A DNA stretch of 64,000 bases from Prochilodus magdalenae (lineage: Eukaryota > Chordata > Actinopteri > Characiformes > Prochilodontidae), in assembly GCA_024036415.1 (NCBI GenBank), contig JAMWET010000768.1, forward strand, positions 94,501 through 158,500, written 5' to 3'. A program made the translations under genes and the position numbers. Each line of letters opens with the position of its first letter. Position 1 is the stretch's first letter. Of the stretch, positions 41,889 through 56,800 are shown in pieces. The notes beneath the pieces are model-generated. The model saw nothing but the letters and a program-made list of their open reading frames with translations. It was not told the DNA's origin and ran no database searches.

Positions 41889-44800
41889 CTTGACGAACTA
41901 AATTTCCATTCCACCTTAAATAGACCTGTACAATCTTACCTGTACAAGTGTCCAAATGTAACTGGACTGATATAAGGACCTAACTTCAGATTCACTGCAT
42001 GCATGCAAACTTGTACAGTCGTACTTCTGACCATCAGACACTGCTGAAATTTGGTCAATATTAAAGCCATTCATGCTTCAGTACCACCTGGTGTACGGAT
42101 TGTGCTGCATACTAGGCCTCGAGGCCGCAATGCTGACTGAATCAGACAGCTTCTCAGAAAGTATGACAGAAAACAGCTGCACACCAATCAGTCCAGTGTC
42201 CATGTTGCCTTCAAGTTGATTCCAAATGACTGGTTGTTTCTTTATGTCTTCTGCCTCAAAACCCGTTAAATGAGTGACCAACATCCCTGACCGCTTATGG
42301 CCAAAGAAATACCTGAGGGATAACCAGTTTACTGCCCACTACTACACGAGTGGTGCATTTTTATTTAATTGCACCCCTGCTGACCTCACATATCTCAAAC
42401 ATGACATGCTCAGACTGTAGCAGACAGCCGAGACGCTTCGACCCACCACACCAAGTATATTTTGCCTTCTGTGCACAATTTGTCCTGTGGCCTGTTTCTA
42501 AAGACAGAAACTCGACACCAGCTGTGGTTGATTAGGATCTGCAAGTATGACCTGGATGCAGCTTCCCAAGAGACAGACCAGCGAGGGACGTTATGTTGTT
42601 CAGTTATTGAGACACTGTTCAGATATAAGGACACAGAAGACAAATTATGGTACGACGACAATGAACTTGCGTCCAGGTGGATAACAGTGGCAGCTTATTT
42701 GAGGGCCCTTTCTAACCAGGTACTGGAGAAACAGAAATATGAAACATCTATATTCTCAGATGCTGTGGAGTGAGATCCTGTACATACTCATTAAATACTG
42801 GCCTTCTAAACGCTCCAAATATCAGTGTTGATGATGTTGTCTGCTGCTGTACTAATGCTGTTTATGCGATCTTCCGGTTTACTGCAACACCGCTCTTATC
42901 CACTTAATCACAGGGTACCCCAGAAACACCGCTTTTCACTGTAGTAAATCACTAGGCAGCCCGATTTATAATTCATTTTAACTTTAAAGTTTTGCCACTC
43001 TAAGACAAAGCTAGCCTGTGGGGGTTGTCTGCTATTTTAGCGGGGGGGGGGGGGGGGTTGTTAATAGTTTGTGCCACCAAGCAAACAAAGCATTCAGTGG
43101 GTTTCAGCTCTACGAGCTTTTAAAAGCTGGAACAGGAAAAACCTAAAACCTGAACCAATATGTTCTTGGGTATTTGGTTTTCCTGAACACAGACTGATTA
43201 ACACAGAGATATTTATTTATTTGTTTGTTTAATTCTCCAAGTTCACAGAGTCAGGACTAGCTTCTCTGAGGTGATACCCAGTCAGTTTAGCCAACGGTAT
43301 TTATTTGTGGTTTCAAGTTAACTTAACGTAAGATACAGAGAATTGGGGAAGCTGTGGACAGGAAGAAGAAAGCCAACTTATCCACTGTCCCTTGCTTTCC
43401 CCATAAATGGAAAACATAAGGCATTACATGGACTTGACCATATTTTGATTTAGCCTGGTCTGGTTTAATTTGCCTCTACTTTAAAAGAGCTGAATGCCTT
43501 ATTCACCAGGCAGTACAGTCGATATTAGTGATTACAAACATTCTGATTTGGCCTATATTCAATAATCTACAAACATTCATTTACCATGATATAAAACAGA
43601 TACAGACAGCAATGATAACCACTTGGTTATTGTGATAAGGAAAGTATATGGGGATATAAGAAGGGACCTCACATGGCATTGATATGATTGCAGCTCCACG
43701 GTAATGCTGAAGTAGCAAACTCCAAAACACCAAACGTGTTTCATCTGAACGGCTATTCTGTGTTAAGTGTTTTTCCTGTGAACATTTCCTTTAAAGGTAA
43801 ACCAGATCCAATAATTTTAGGTCTTGCTTGCTAAATCACTGAAAGATTTAACAATGAGGTTTAACACAGGAAATGGCTGTTCTTCACGCACCAACACTAA
43901 AGGCAGTACCTTCATATCTAATCTTAGATTCGCGTCTTTGGCTTCGACACCTGTTGAGTCACTCACAAGCAGGGAAAAGACCTTTATGCCAAGAAGACAA
44001 AACAGAACAAATGCTTTTACATTCTATACGGCTTAATTGAGTCTACAGGATAAGCATTGGTTCAGTAGGGAATACAAGCGACCTGCTTAAAATTTCACAA
44101 GCATTTAGACTCATCTTGAGGGTTCACCCAAAATGAAGAGACTGGGGAGAAGCAGATGGTAGTAATGGAACTATGCACACTGTGTACTCTTTTATTTGTT
44201 CCAACACACTAAATTCTGTTCACGCTAGAACAGGTCTCCCAATGGGACTCACTATTGTGATTGAATAAGATTAAATGGGTTCTGGAAGTGATCTAAAGCT
44301 TCTCTCACAAAAATACAGAACGTTCCCCCAACACTCGCTCAGAAAGTGCATAGAGACACACTGAATGCTAGCACAGAGAAAGATGCAATCCCACATGCTA
44401 TTCGACCAACAAAAATTCTACCCAATGAAAAAGTTCTGAGAGATTCGATCCGAAATGTTTCAATGTCCCTAAAAGGCTTCAGTACAAGATACTACTTTAT
44501 AATATTTTGAGTATCTGCAGAAATGTGTGTAAAAATGGGGTGTCCAGATGACATTTTTATTTTATATTTGGAATTTTTGGGAAATAATAGCTTACTCGTA
44601 CGTATGTAAAGGAAATCCACTGTGGTTGGTATGGCTCAGTGGATAAGACCACTACCCACCGGGAAGCTACCACACCATCTGGAAGATGGGGGTTCGATTC
44701 CCAATCTGGGTGACTATGCTGTGCTACACCAATAAGAGTCCTGGGGCAAGACTCCTAACACTACATTGGGCTGCCTGTAATATGAATACCCTTGTAAGTC

Positions 44801-47800
44801 ACTCTGTATAAGAGAGTTAGCTAAATGCCATAAATGTAAATGTATTCCCAAGGCAGTACATCCCTAGCTTTAAACAGGTTTTCAGGTTTTGGCCTAAACT
44901 TGTTTTTAAATAAATGATGAGGTACATGCAAGGCACTGTGAAGTATGCTTCTAGTAATTTTCCATCTGTGTAAAATTTGGAGTATTTTCTCTACAGCTCC
45001 AGTGTTTACCTGAATTATGAAAAGCCTGAACTCTAATGCTACATATTCCAAAGTAAAGTGCTAGGTCATGGCTTTAAGTTTCTTTAGCACTGAGCTTGTT
45101 GATATACAAGTCTCCATGGATCTACACCAGAAGGAGATTAAGAATGTATGCCTTTACAGCTACATATACTACAAGGAGTAGTTCTCAAAAGACTGAGGGG
45201 TTATATGATCTAAGAAAGCTTTTTTTAATTAAACAGTTTTATAAAATGTTTAAAAACCTTAATAAAAAGTTTTTTATTAAAATGTTAACATGCTATTGTT
45301 TAAAAAGCATGCACACTAAAGATAAACCTGAAAGTTGGTCAAATCTGCAGCAGACTGTATGTATTGGTTTGAGTTGGCATTTGGGATTAATATAACAGAT
45401 TAAATAAAACAGTTTGAGCATTTTTCTTGCAGCTTAAATACTCAAAAAAAAAAAAAAAACTTTTGAAAAGGTTAAAAAGGACTGCATTCCTTCATTTATT
45501 TTAAACGAACGACTAAAGAGCTAATCTGTCTGTGACCGGATGAGAAGAAACCCCAAAAACCTCAACATTACTGCACCATCACCTCAGCTGCACCTGGCAT
45601 CTGAGTTTCAATCATGAAACTTCCAGACCACGAGAGTTTCTATTAGCTAGAGGTGAGAAAGATGTTACTGACTGTGACCGTATCCACAGCAACAGCGGTT
45701 GGTCCTCAGGAGAAAACACAATGGTGTCGGCAAACGAAGAAGACGTCGAAAAACTGGGCACATTATTAATAACCATATATACAGGTATATTCTATATATA
45801 CACACACACATATCATATATGACTGATACAATGTGCAATAGATGGAAACAGCCTGCGTTCTCCCAATGCAGGCTCATATTCTTCATTATTCCAGACCTCC
45901 CCCATCCTCTCTCTCCGTCACCCGCTCCTGTCCATCTTCCTCTCTCCTCATTACGGCGCTGGAGCTTATTTTGCATTGTTTCACTGTTCTTATGAAAACA
46001 CATCCTGTTTGTGGCTACCTGCGTCTCGAGTTCACACAACATCGGCTCTGCCGACCAGACCTTGCAGCTCGCAGCATGATCGCAACAGCCCGTTTACTCA
46101 GTGGTTTTGGCGCTAGCTGCTGCAGCTGCTGCAGCATGCTAGAGAGGAACAAGCAGCAAAATCAACACTGCTCAGCAGTCACATGCAGCTAAGCCTGCAC
46201 TGCAAGAGCTGCAGCAGCTGGACATCACCTTGGCTCAGTTTAAACCGCAGGTAAATGCAGGGCAAGGTGATATTCTGCTAGCTTAGTGACATGACTACGG
46301 GTGTCAATGATCATGCAACTTTAGCTAACGATCAATATAAACATGCACTCCAATTAATGACTGAATCGTCTTCTCTTCATCAGTGTTCATTTGACTCCTT
46401 GCTTGAGCCACCTTGCAGCCTAGCTGCGTTTACTTATTAGCCAAAGCTGGTTGTACCATCAACATAGTCTGATCCAGAGGAGGACGGCTTCCTCTTTTTG
46501 AGCTCCTATCTGCGTTATTTAATCTCATTCCTAGGGAGGTTTTTTTTGCTGCTCTTGGACTGGTCATTTGGAGCTTTGGGGAGTAAAGCTGCTTTGGGAC
46601 GACGCCTGTTGTAAAGAGCACTATGTAAACACGTCTTAAACAGAACTGAACTCAAAACCCAATACTAAGGGTCCTGTATGCTACAATGAGAGCACCGCTG
46701 TTATCTAGTCCTCAGACTGCTCATCACTAATCGTCCACAGCCCTGAGAAATCATTGCATTGGCAGATTGGGCAGCGTTTGCTATGAGCATAATTGTTTAT
46801 CAGTGGTTGTCCTGTCAACATGCTGTTCATGTGAATAATGTTACCTTTATAGCCAACAAACAAACAAACAAACAAACAAACAAACAAACATTACTCAAAT
46901 TAGTCTGTTATTTAAAATAAGAAATTATCAATTATAATACCCAGCTTAAATAATTGCAATCATCTCAAACAGCTGCTCCCTGTTGAGCCCTACTGCTAAT
47001 TTATGATTCTGGTTGGCCTCAGGCAGTAATCAGGGACAGTGACTGTAAGAGTAACACAGGTCTAGTAGTCAGGAGGACTGTTACTAATCAGCTTTCATAC
47101 CTCTATTCCTCACTTGTTACTCTGGTCTCTGGCATCAGTAACAGTAGGAGCTTGTAAGCCAACTATATATTAATTTTGATGGCTCTAAATTGTATATGAA
47201 CACAACCCTTAACTAACACGCCGTCTGTCTGGCCCCATTCAGGGCTTGGTTTGTGGGAGGGGTTCATTATCGCTTGTTTACTTTCACCCGCACAAGGATT
47301 CCATCCAAAGGGTGGATCAAATGTGCAACTCCTTATGTCACTTTTCCCACTGCAGGGTTCTACCTTGGACATATACACTCAAGTGGCATGAACAGTGCTT
47401 TAGGTCCACCACAATCCTCCTTCCGCATTCTCGAAACTTGAACAGGGTAATAACTGTAAGCTGAAATGGTCGCATCGCAAAATTAATAAACCAGGCAGCC
47501 TCACACATAACACCAAAAGCAGGTAGGTTCCACACACGCACGTGCGCACACACACACACGCCGGATTCTTCACTGGAAGCAATCTCCAGATCATAGATTT
47601 TAGTGGCATCAAGGATCGGTTCGCTAAAGCGCTCCTGGGCCGAGAACAAATGTACCAGACATGCAGGGCAAGTGGTCCCGGACCCGGAACAAAAGTCTAG
47701 TGTAAAAGGGGATTACACGCAGCAACACTGTTAGTCATCCATAGCTACACTTAGGCCTAATCCCATTTCTCTTTTCCCCCTACTACCGCTTCTTTCTTAG

Positions 47801-50800
47801 TTATAAGGTTTAGTGGTTGAAAAAATACTTTAAAGCTAAGCTTTTTAATCTCCAGCTCCATGATCAACCTTAAATGGTGCAGCAGCCTCAGGTACCAGAG
47901 CGTAACTGCTGCACCACTGAAGGTGTAATGGAAAATTTGCTAAATGGCTACTAAGACACCAGCGTCTTAATATCGTTTTTTGTATATGCGTTATCAAGAA
48001 AATTACCATAAAAGTTTTCTAATGGTTCTATTATAACGAAGAGAAAATATTTGTGCAGCCATCTTGCCAATGAGTCACAGGGCATTCTGGGAATTCTCTT
48101 AACACTCTGCTTGGAGTGTGCTTCTGGAACATCTCAGTTTGAAGGGTCATGTAGCCTTAACACTTCACCCTACCCCTCCATCTCAACAACTATCGTGACA
48201 ACTCTACCCCTAGACGTGAACGTGTAAAACAAAGGGGTAGGGCTAAGTGTTAGGAGCAAGGGGCGGAATGGGACTGGGCTTTAGTCAATAACAAATAGGA
48301 TGCAGTACAGTTGTTACAGTCTGGTGGACAATATGCAGTATCTTGCATGTAAAGACCGGCGAGGGTACGGCTAAACAAGCGCAGCACAATTCTTTTCTGT
48401 CAGGATATAAAATAGAATGGTCATACGATTCATTATACACATGACTTTTGTTGTGGTATTGTTTTGCTACCATGGTTTTCTCTTTTAGGTCTTGGCTTCT
48501 CTGACGTTTTCCTGATCTCATTCTTAGTGAGTTTGTTCTTGCTGCTCTTGGATTGGTCATTTGGGGTCGGAGTTTCTGTAAAGCTGCTTTGTAATGATGC
48601 CTGTTAAACTGAAATGAAAGCCCTAACACGCTGTGTGCTACACTGAGAGCATTGCTGTTAAGGTCTTCAGCCTGTTAATCACCAATCGCCCACAGCCCTG
48701 AGAAATTATGTGTCATTATAACAAACTAAACTCTCAAAATTGCTATACAACCAGATAGCTTTGTAGTTTCCCTCCAAGCTGCTCAAAACACGCTCAGTAG
48801 CCTGGTCAGCACTGGCCGATTGGGCCGGATTTGCCATGACCATAACTGATTGTACCAGTAACTTTTTTCCTGTAACTAGTAAAATAATATGTTTCACTGA
48901 ATGATAATAATAATGAAAGAAGGATCGTAGGTGTGTCTATTAGAGTGGACAGTAATTAAACACACTGTAGTTGATGTACATGTACCAGCACCGAATACAA
49001 ACCAGCGCCTACCGTTTCATCACTACTGTACTAAGAATGAACCACCGCCCCTATAATATTGTCAATGGAGCCCTACGCCAGTCCCTCTTCCACTGATGGA
49101 GAGGTAGTGGAGGTAGAGGAGAGCAGATGGGCTACAGTCAGTCATTGTAAACCTACAGAGCAAACATGTATGGTCAATAACCTTTTCATCCTGTGTATAC
49201 TCTTATTGAACATTTAGTTTTAGTACAATTAAACACTGAATTCATTTCATAGTCGCAGTTTTAGTGGGTCCCATCGCACCAGGGCTACTTTCTTGTCATA
49301 ATGTTTGACTGACTGATGGATTTCTGGCTGGCCTTTTAGCAAAAAACACAGGCAATATTTCACCAGACTTTTGTCATGAGCTTCAAAGGCTTGCTTATGG
49401 TAATTGCTTTTCATCAGCTGTTGCTGGAAAGCAGCGACATATGGTGCAAACAGGGTCGCGAGAAGGTGCATACATTAGGGACGTACTTATGGCTAAATAT
49501 ATGTTTGTTCATGGAGTGGTCCCCCTTTGAATGCAGGGAGTTTGAAATGATGTAATTCAGAGGTAAATGATGTAATTCAGAGGTAAATGAATATGTAAAA
49601 AATGATGTAATTCAGAAGTAAATTAATACTTTCATCTGCAACATTAATATCTAGTTGGTAAATTAGGGACATCGGTGGTAATCTAAAAACAATATGGCAG
49701 TATGTCGTGTTGCCTTTTGTATGTATCTGGCCCCATTTACTTTTTATACACACTTTTTATACAATCCAGACAGTGGATAATACATACAGGATTTTTACAT
49801 TTAAAGTGAAATTTAAAATATAGAAAATTATTCAATAACTAATTTGGCAACTTAACACTATAAATAAAACCTTTTCACATAATTCGTCATCCACATTAGA
49901 CACAGCATCCTTCTACCACTGAATCTTCGTATTGAACAGCCAAATCCAATAAGACTGAGTACAGCCCCAGGTATTCTAAATTCCTTCAGTACCAGAGATT
50001 TCACAGGTACTACTGGACACTCCATAGACCCCATACAGACTCCACAGACTGGGCAGAGCTGATAACGACTGGAGCTGGAAATGTCATACAGGTACATGTA
50101 CCTTATTTATATGATTCGGAAGTACTCTGTAATGTATCCACTCTCCAAATGTTGGGGAAATGGTCAGGGATTAAATTCTCAGCTTATCTTACTTGGGGAC
50201 AGAACAGAAATTGCCCATATAATAAATAATGAGTTCAGTGTATTAAAACGTGGTGTAATTACAGCTGCCAGGATAATTGCTGTGTTACTGGAAGGGATTT
50301 AAATAGGGAATGCTGGGAACCATTAATGGCAGGGGGAAAGAAAGAATAGAATAAAAAGAATCAAAATAATAATACTAATAAAAAATAAAACATAGGATCA
50401 ATTATGGCACACCATAAAATTGTATATAATTGAACATGCAAATATAAATCTTGTATTATTATTTGTCTGCTTCTCTTTTTGATTGCCTTTCTTCGCAAAG
50501 AATAGTCACCTTGCAAAACTGTATATATGTGCTGTACTGCACCTGTAATATATCACAAATAAAAACTCACATCTCAAGTTAATATGAATTATTCTCAAGC
50601 TTGTTTTTTTTAAGGCTAAGTTAAACTACTGATGATTTTCTTGGTATATGTACCTTTAAACGTCGATGACAGAAGCAAAACAAACACCTATTCGCTTTTG
50701 GAACAAGGCCATTGGTTTTGTTTGCATGCAACCAGACCCAGTTTACCATAATAAAGGACAGCACCATACTGAACTAGCAGAACGGTTATGCTAACGTTAC

Positions 50801-53800
50801 CAACATCCAGCTTTTCCGAGTCAGTGATGGGGGAAATCACAAAAACTAGCCAATCCTACTGGCTGGGTCCACACAGACAACAAACAGCACAGCTACGCGA
50901 TTAGCAGTAAACTCTCATATACCACGTAACTGTAACACAAACAGACTCCAGTGTCCTGGAGAAAGAAGACAGCGACCCAGCTACTTTTGGTTAACGCACA
51001 AAAATGTGAGGATAATAATTTGGCAGCCCAAAACTCAATATGCCTTAAAAGCCTGGAGCAGAAAGCGCACAGTGGTCGGTGAATTATTGATGTGTTTGGT
51101 GCTTCGGCGGTTTGAGAGTCAAACCAGTGCTACAGTGTAGGGTTACTGAGAAACGCGCAGCGGCTTACTGAATTCCATTACAGCATATTAGCCTCGCAAA
51201 GCTCTCAATTACTCTTCCTCTGCAACTGTGCCTAAAGTAAGGCCCCAGAACATACTGTTTTAAAAAAGGACTGCAGAGAGTTAGAGCACTTTATCACTTC
51301 CACATGCATTCACATCCTTCTCATGATGATCTGGAAACACGTATATTGTCTAATGACTGATAACTCTATGCATATTACACAATCTCTCCAGCACAGAGAA
51401 GAAACTTTCAATTCTATGAAGTTAAAGCATATAACATGTTTTATCTAAATAAATGATTGACTGTGGCATGTGCCATAATTATCTCCTCTAACAGGCCAGC
51501 TGAGGATCTGAAAACGAAGCCAACTGATGCCTATAAAGCAGAACAACGATATTAAAGGACTACCGGCGGCCTAAACACAACGGTCAACAACATCTAGATG
51601 ATGAGTCTTTTGGAAACAAGGAAACGAGAAAAAATGGAAAAACGGAAGCATTTGATGAAAACACCACCTTGGCAACTGTTAAGCAGCTATGAGGGTGGGT
51701 CCCTTATGCTCTGGGGTTGTGTGGTAGCCAGAGGCACAGGAGACACAGCATAGGAAGATGTGTGAACGGATTCCACCAAAGAATAATCACATTTTGAAAG
51801 CATTTAAGACACAGTGAGAAACAAGACTTTAGTTTTAGAATGACTGTGGCTATATCTAAAGCGTAATGTGCATCCAACCCAAGAACATTGCTGGACTGAA
51901 GCTTTCTGAAAAGCAGAGTGGATGAAAATTCCTAAAGCAGTAATAGAACATCCATAATTTGCTTCGAGAATCATACTGTGCCAAGCCAAGGGCAACAGTG
52001 GCCACGGGGAAAACTCCCTGAGAGCATGAGGACGGAACCTTGAGAAGAACCAAGACTTGGGAGAGGAACCCATCCTCCTCAGGTCAACACGAGCTAGCAA
52101 GACAAGCGGGGAAAGAAAAACTATGGAAAAAAAAAAAGAGAAGACTTTATAAATATTCATAAACAATAATGATAAGCACTGCGGCACTGTCCACTTCTGG
52201 TCACAGGTAGATTCTAGATTTATCCTGCCTGTATTTGGCGCCCAGATCCGTCATCTTCTCAGCACCTTCTGTTCCTCGCTCTCAGCTAAAAGTTAAAGGC
52301 TGACTGTGCTTTTGCAGTCACTGCACCAAGGCTGAAGGACAACCAGCAGGGTTTGGGTGGGTCTAAACATGACTGGGACTCTATGTGAGGAAAAGGGATG
52401 CAAAAAGAAAGACAAACAGATGGGTGCGGGTCAAACCAACACTGAATTCCTGCTAGGGGCTCTGCCCTCAGCTAGTGCATCCGAAATGGTGTCTCTAGGT
52501 CGAGCGGAAGTAGGGTAAATAGGCATGCATTTTTCCATCCTATTCATTCCTTATGGGAAAAATTAACCCGGAAATAACGCTCCGAGGCGGAATCCGTGCA
52601 TCCGATTAAAAAGCTGCAATCAGACCGGACAGTCTGAAGTTGGAATGGAACGGATATCTGGGATGAGTTAGATGGCCTAGAAACAGCAGAAAAATATGTT
52701 TTGTTACATTTTTATAACATATTTAATATATAAGCATTTGGAAACATTGATTTGATTGTCTCGCTCAGATGAAGCAGCGCTCTTTGATTCACTGATTTAA
52801 ATAAGTCCTCAAAATGCAAAGGATTCAGGTGTTCAGTGTTCAGGTGTGCAGAAAAGCCCAGAAAAAAAAGGGAATGAGCCATTTCCATTCCAGAGACTTC
52901 CTGTGTAGCGTGCGCTCGAGTTGCTGTGTGATTGGTACGTCATGGTAATGATGGGAGTTTGTGAAAGTCGGTTCACATGCTTCTTTTCTATCAGCATTTT
53001 TCTGTGTGGTGGCGGCGCAGGAGTTGGATTTGCGTGGGCAGCTTGATGGAGCGGGGGATACAGCAGCCCATGATTAAAGCCCTGTTTAACGAATGTACTG
53101 TTTTTTATAAAAGAGGGGGAGGGGTGGAGCAAGAGAGAGAGAGAGAAAATGAAAGAAATGGAGAAAACTATGATAGACACAAAATGAAAAGGAGAAGGGG
53201 AAAATAAAGAAAGAAAGAAAGAAAGAAAGAAAGGGTAATACTAAGATAGAGACTAAAAAGAGAGTGACAGGACTAAGACAGATAGAAAGAACGGAACAAC
53301 AAAAGAAAGAGATTGTGACAATGAAAGAGAGGAAGGAAAGAGGGAGATAGAAAGACAGACTGAGAGAGAGCATGGTTATGAGAGTAAGAGGGAGGTAGAG
53401 AAAGAGAAAGTAAGAAGAAAGGAAAGAAAACTGAGAGTGAGAGAAGAGAAAGAGCGAGGCTCAGAATATCAAAGTGAAAAAAGAAAAAGTGAGATAAAAT
53501 GTGAGGATGAATAAAAAAAAAAGTAGAGTGTAAAATAGAAAGACAACAAGAACATGAGAACGAAAGAGAGAAGAGGTAAAACAGACAGGAAGGAAGAGAG
53601 ACAGAGAACATGAGAACGAAGAAGAGGGTCAAACAGAAAGAGGGACACAGAAAGAGAAAGAGAGACTAGGAGAAAGAAAGAACAGAGCAAAGGTGAGTAA
53701 TTAAATAAGTGCAAGGAAAGAGAGAGAGTAAGAAAGAAAGAAAGAAAGAAAGAAAAAAATGTAGGAAGAGAGAGAGAACATGAGGGTGAAGGAGGGAGAG

Positions 53801-56800
53801 AGAGAGAACACGAGTATAGGACTGAAAGGTTGTGCACTCTGCAGATGGTCTCCAGATCCTCTACACTACACACACTGCTGTTAGCATCTGTGCACCCTCA
53901 CACTCCGCTCAGACCACCTGCACACCTCCAAACACAACCTGCAGCGAACGTGAGCAGAGAGCAGAGGGGGGCCTCTATACCAAACTTCAGATCTGAGGAC
54001 TAAAGGGTTAAAACAGAGGTAACCTGAACTCTCTCATCACCACATCATCACCAAAACTCAGACACCAGCTCTGACTGAGGGACTGTATCTTACAGGAGAC
54101 ATGTTTAAACCCGAGACTGTTAGGAGGTCAGCACCGGCCATCACTGATCTGGACCCAGGGCCTGGATTCTCCTCTAATAATAACAGCTGCTGTGTCTTCT
54201 GGGCCCGTCCTCCAGGCTAGAAACCTGCCTCACTATCCCAGAAAGAGCAGGATGTTCTGAGGCGACACAGCAAATGTTTACCTACCGATAACGAACACTG
54301 TTTCACTATGCACACAGGGACTAGCAGGAGAATGAGTGAGGCCAATGCTGTGGGCATAACAAACAATGCGCTTATTTTACACTATTATTTGCATTTTATA
54401 TATACATATATGTGCATTAACGCTTAGGTGACCACATACGCAGATTCCAAGATGGCGGCGCATGCACATGCTATGGCTTCTCTCTCTTCCGAGAAAATGA
54501 AAGAAATGGAGAAAACTATGATAGACACAAAAGGAGAAGGAGATGGGGAAAGAAAGAAAGAAAGAAAGAAAGAACGAGTAAGTGAAACAGAGAATGAGTG
54601 AGGCCTATACTGTGGGCATAACATAAACAATGTGCATAAACAATTTTACACTATTATTGTGTTTTATATATGTTTTATATATATATCCTACGTCCCACCC
54701 ACAGTGGAGGTGCCTCAAGCGGCACGACAGATAGCAGAAGACGGGTAAGCATGGAGGTATCCGAGTGAGGCTAGCAAATATCATTAACGCTTCCAAACGT
54801 TCCCCAGTTTTTACAGCTACTATATGGAAACCAAGCACCTTTTTCACCCCTTCAGGCTACAGAACTTTAGTCCCGCCCCCTTACCCCTGAAGTGTCTCAG
54901 CCTGGACCAAATCGCTGGGTGTTCCTGAACTTGAGTGGACCATTTGTTGCCCTCAGTTCACTGAGCCCATGCACAAATCAGATGTGTTCTTGCTATGAAT
55001 AATAAAAATCCCAGAGAGAAATCGTTTCAGTTTATTTGTTATTATCCCAGAGCATCACTGTCTGCACATCACTGCGTGTTACTGTCTACACAACACTGCC
55101 TGCGCATCGGTCCATCTCTCATAGGAACAAATATCAAGGAACCAAACAGTGGACACCAACCTGCTGAATAACAGAGAATTACACTGGCCACCTCCTAACA
55201 AATGGACCTCATAACAAACGGACACTGAAATGACCTAAAGAGAAAATATATTCTCAGTCATAATCATCTGTCCGGCTCTAGTACGCAGACCCACTCTGCA
55301 CACTTAAACACAGGACTCTAATGACAGAATGGCCTATATTCATCACGTCAGCACTCCGGACTTGGCAAGCCAGCACTGCAGAAGAACAGGATCACTCAGT
55401 GGGATCAGTCTAAAACTGTACCAATCAGAAGACCATATCCTCGGTCAGTCGGGATTACACGACCATAGGATGCTGGGACAGAACTAATCATATCCTGAGG
55501 TGTTGCACTATCATGATGGCTGCAGATCTATTCAACCGTTAAGCTGGACCATGGTATCATATAAGTCACTGACCCATACTGAAAATGGAAAGCAGTACTC
55601 CATTAGCTGGGTGCTAGTAGAAGTTATAGGTAGTCAAATTCCACAGACATTGTCTAGTAGAATCTCGTGCATAGCTTGTGCTCGCCACGCTAAAATCCCT
55701 CGGGTTCCACAAATCTTTCCTTGACGTTAAATCAATCTGTAACCGCCTTATTCATTTAAAAGCTGACTCGTCGACATATAGCCTCTTCCTTCTGCAGTAG
55801 CGCTCAGAAACAGAACACCTACCCTCATATGAACTGATTCAGATGCCTACCAAAAACAAATCTAAATTCTGGGCACACAAGTTCTTGCATGGCTCACGCA
55901 GCTACTGGATCAGCGTATTAATATCTACAGCGGATAGAGGCAATACAGAGGGAAACATGCAACCCGATCAGCCATATTATTAAAATCACCTCCTTGTTCA
56001 TTTGATCAACCTTCAGTTACCATATAGGAGCACCTTGCGTTTCTACCATCCCAGCATACATCACCACCCCAACACAACCAGCACAGAACAAGGTAGGTAT
56101 GATTTGGGTGCTGGATCCTTCTCAGCAGACGGGCTTTCGTCTCCGGTTGTAGATCTACAAGGTGGACCAGCAAGGTAGGAGTGTCCAACAGAGTGGACCG
56201 TGAGGGGACACAGTGTGTAAACACTCCAGCAGCAGCACTGCTGTGACTGGTCCGCTCACACCAGCACAACACACACTAACACACCTACACCACGTCAGTG
56301 GCACTGCAGTGCTTGGAAAGATCCACCACCCACACCTCTGTGGTGGTCCTGTAGGGGGCCCTGCCATTTAGGAACTGGGTAACAGACTATGAAGAGAATC
56401 AAATTCACTAAGAGTTGACATACAAGGAGATGCTTTAATGGTATGGCTGGCTGGTGCAGGTAGAAACCGAAGGGCTTCCATTATTGGCAGCTATGCCTAT
56501 TGTTTTCGGTAGGGATGCTGAATAATAGTGGATTTGGCCTCCCGTGTACCTGAACGTAAGGTGATGACTGATCATTTGAATATCCGCATTAAATTAAACA
56601 CCATAATGATTAAACAATTTAAATAAGCTAAGCGTTATCACTGACTGACCATAACCTTTCTGTAGAAAGATGTGCGATCTGCATTACTCAGTTGTCAGAA
56701 ATGTTACCACACTGAAGCATTAACGCGCCTTAGAAACGCCTTGTTTTCCTCACAGTACATTGTTTTTGAACAATACCGCAGAAAATTAAAGCAGACAAGT

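Noticed and set aside
44622..44720. Possible tRNA gene (A box and B box present)
   Set aside because: The sequence continues into the conserved SINE tail and the acceptor stem does not pair, so it is a SINE head. The minus-strand copy at 31263-31491 is rejected as a tRNA gene for the same reason.
53086..53873. Overlapping minus-strand frames of about 95-134 codons rich in Ser, Leu and Phe
   Set aside because: They lie in a polypurine/polypyrimidine tract; the composition explains the lack of stops.
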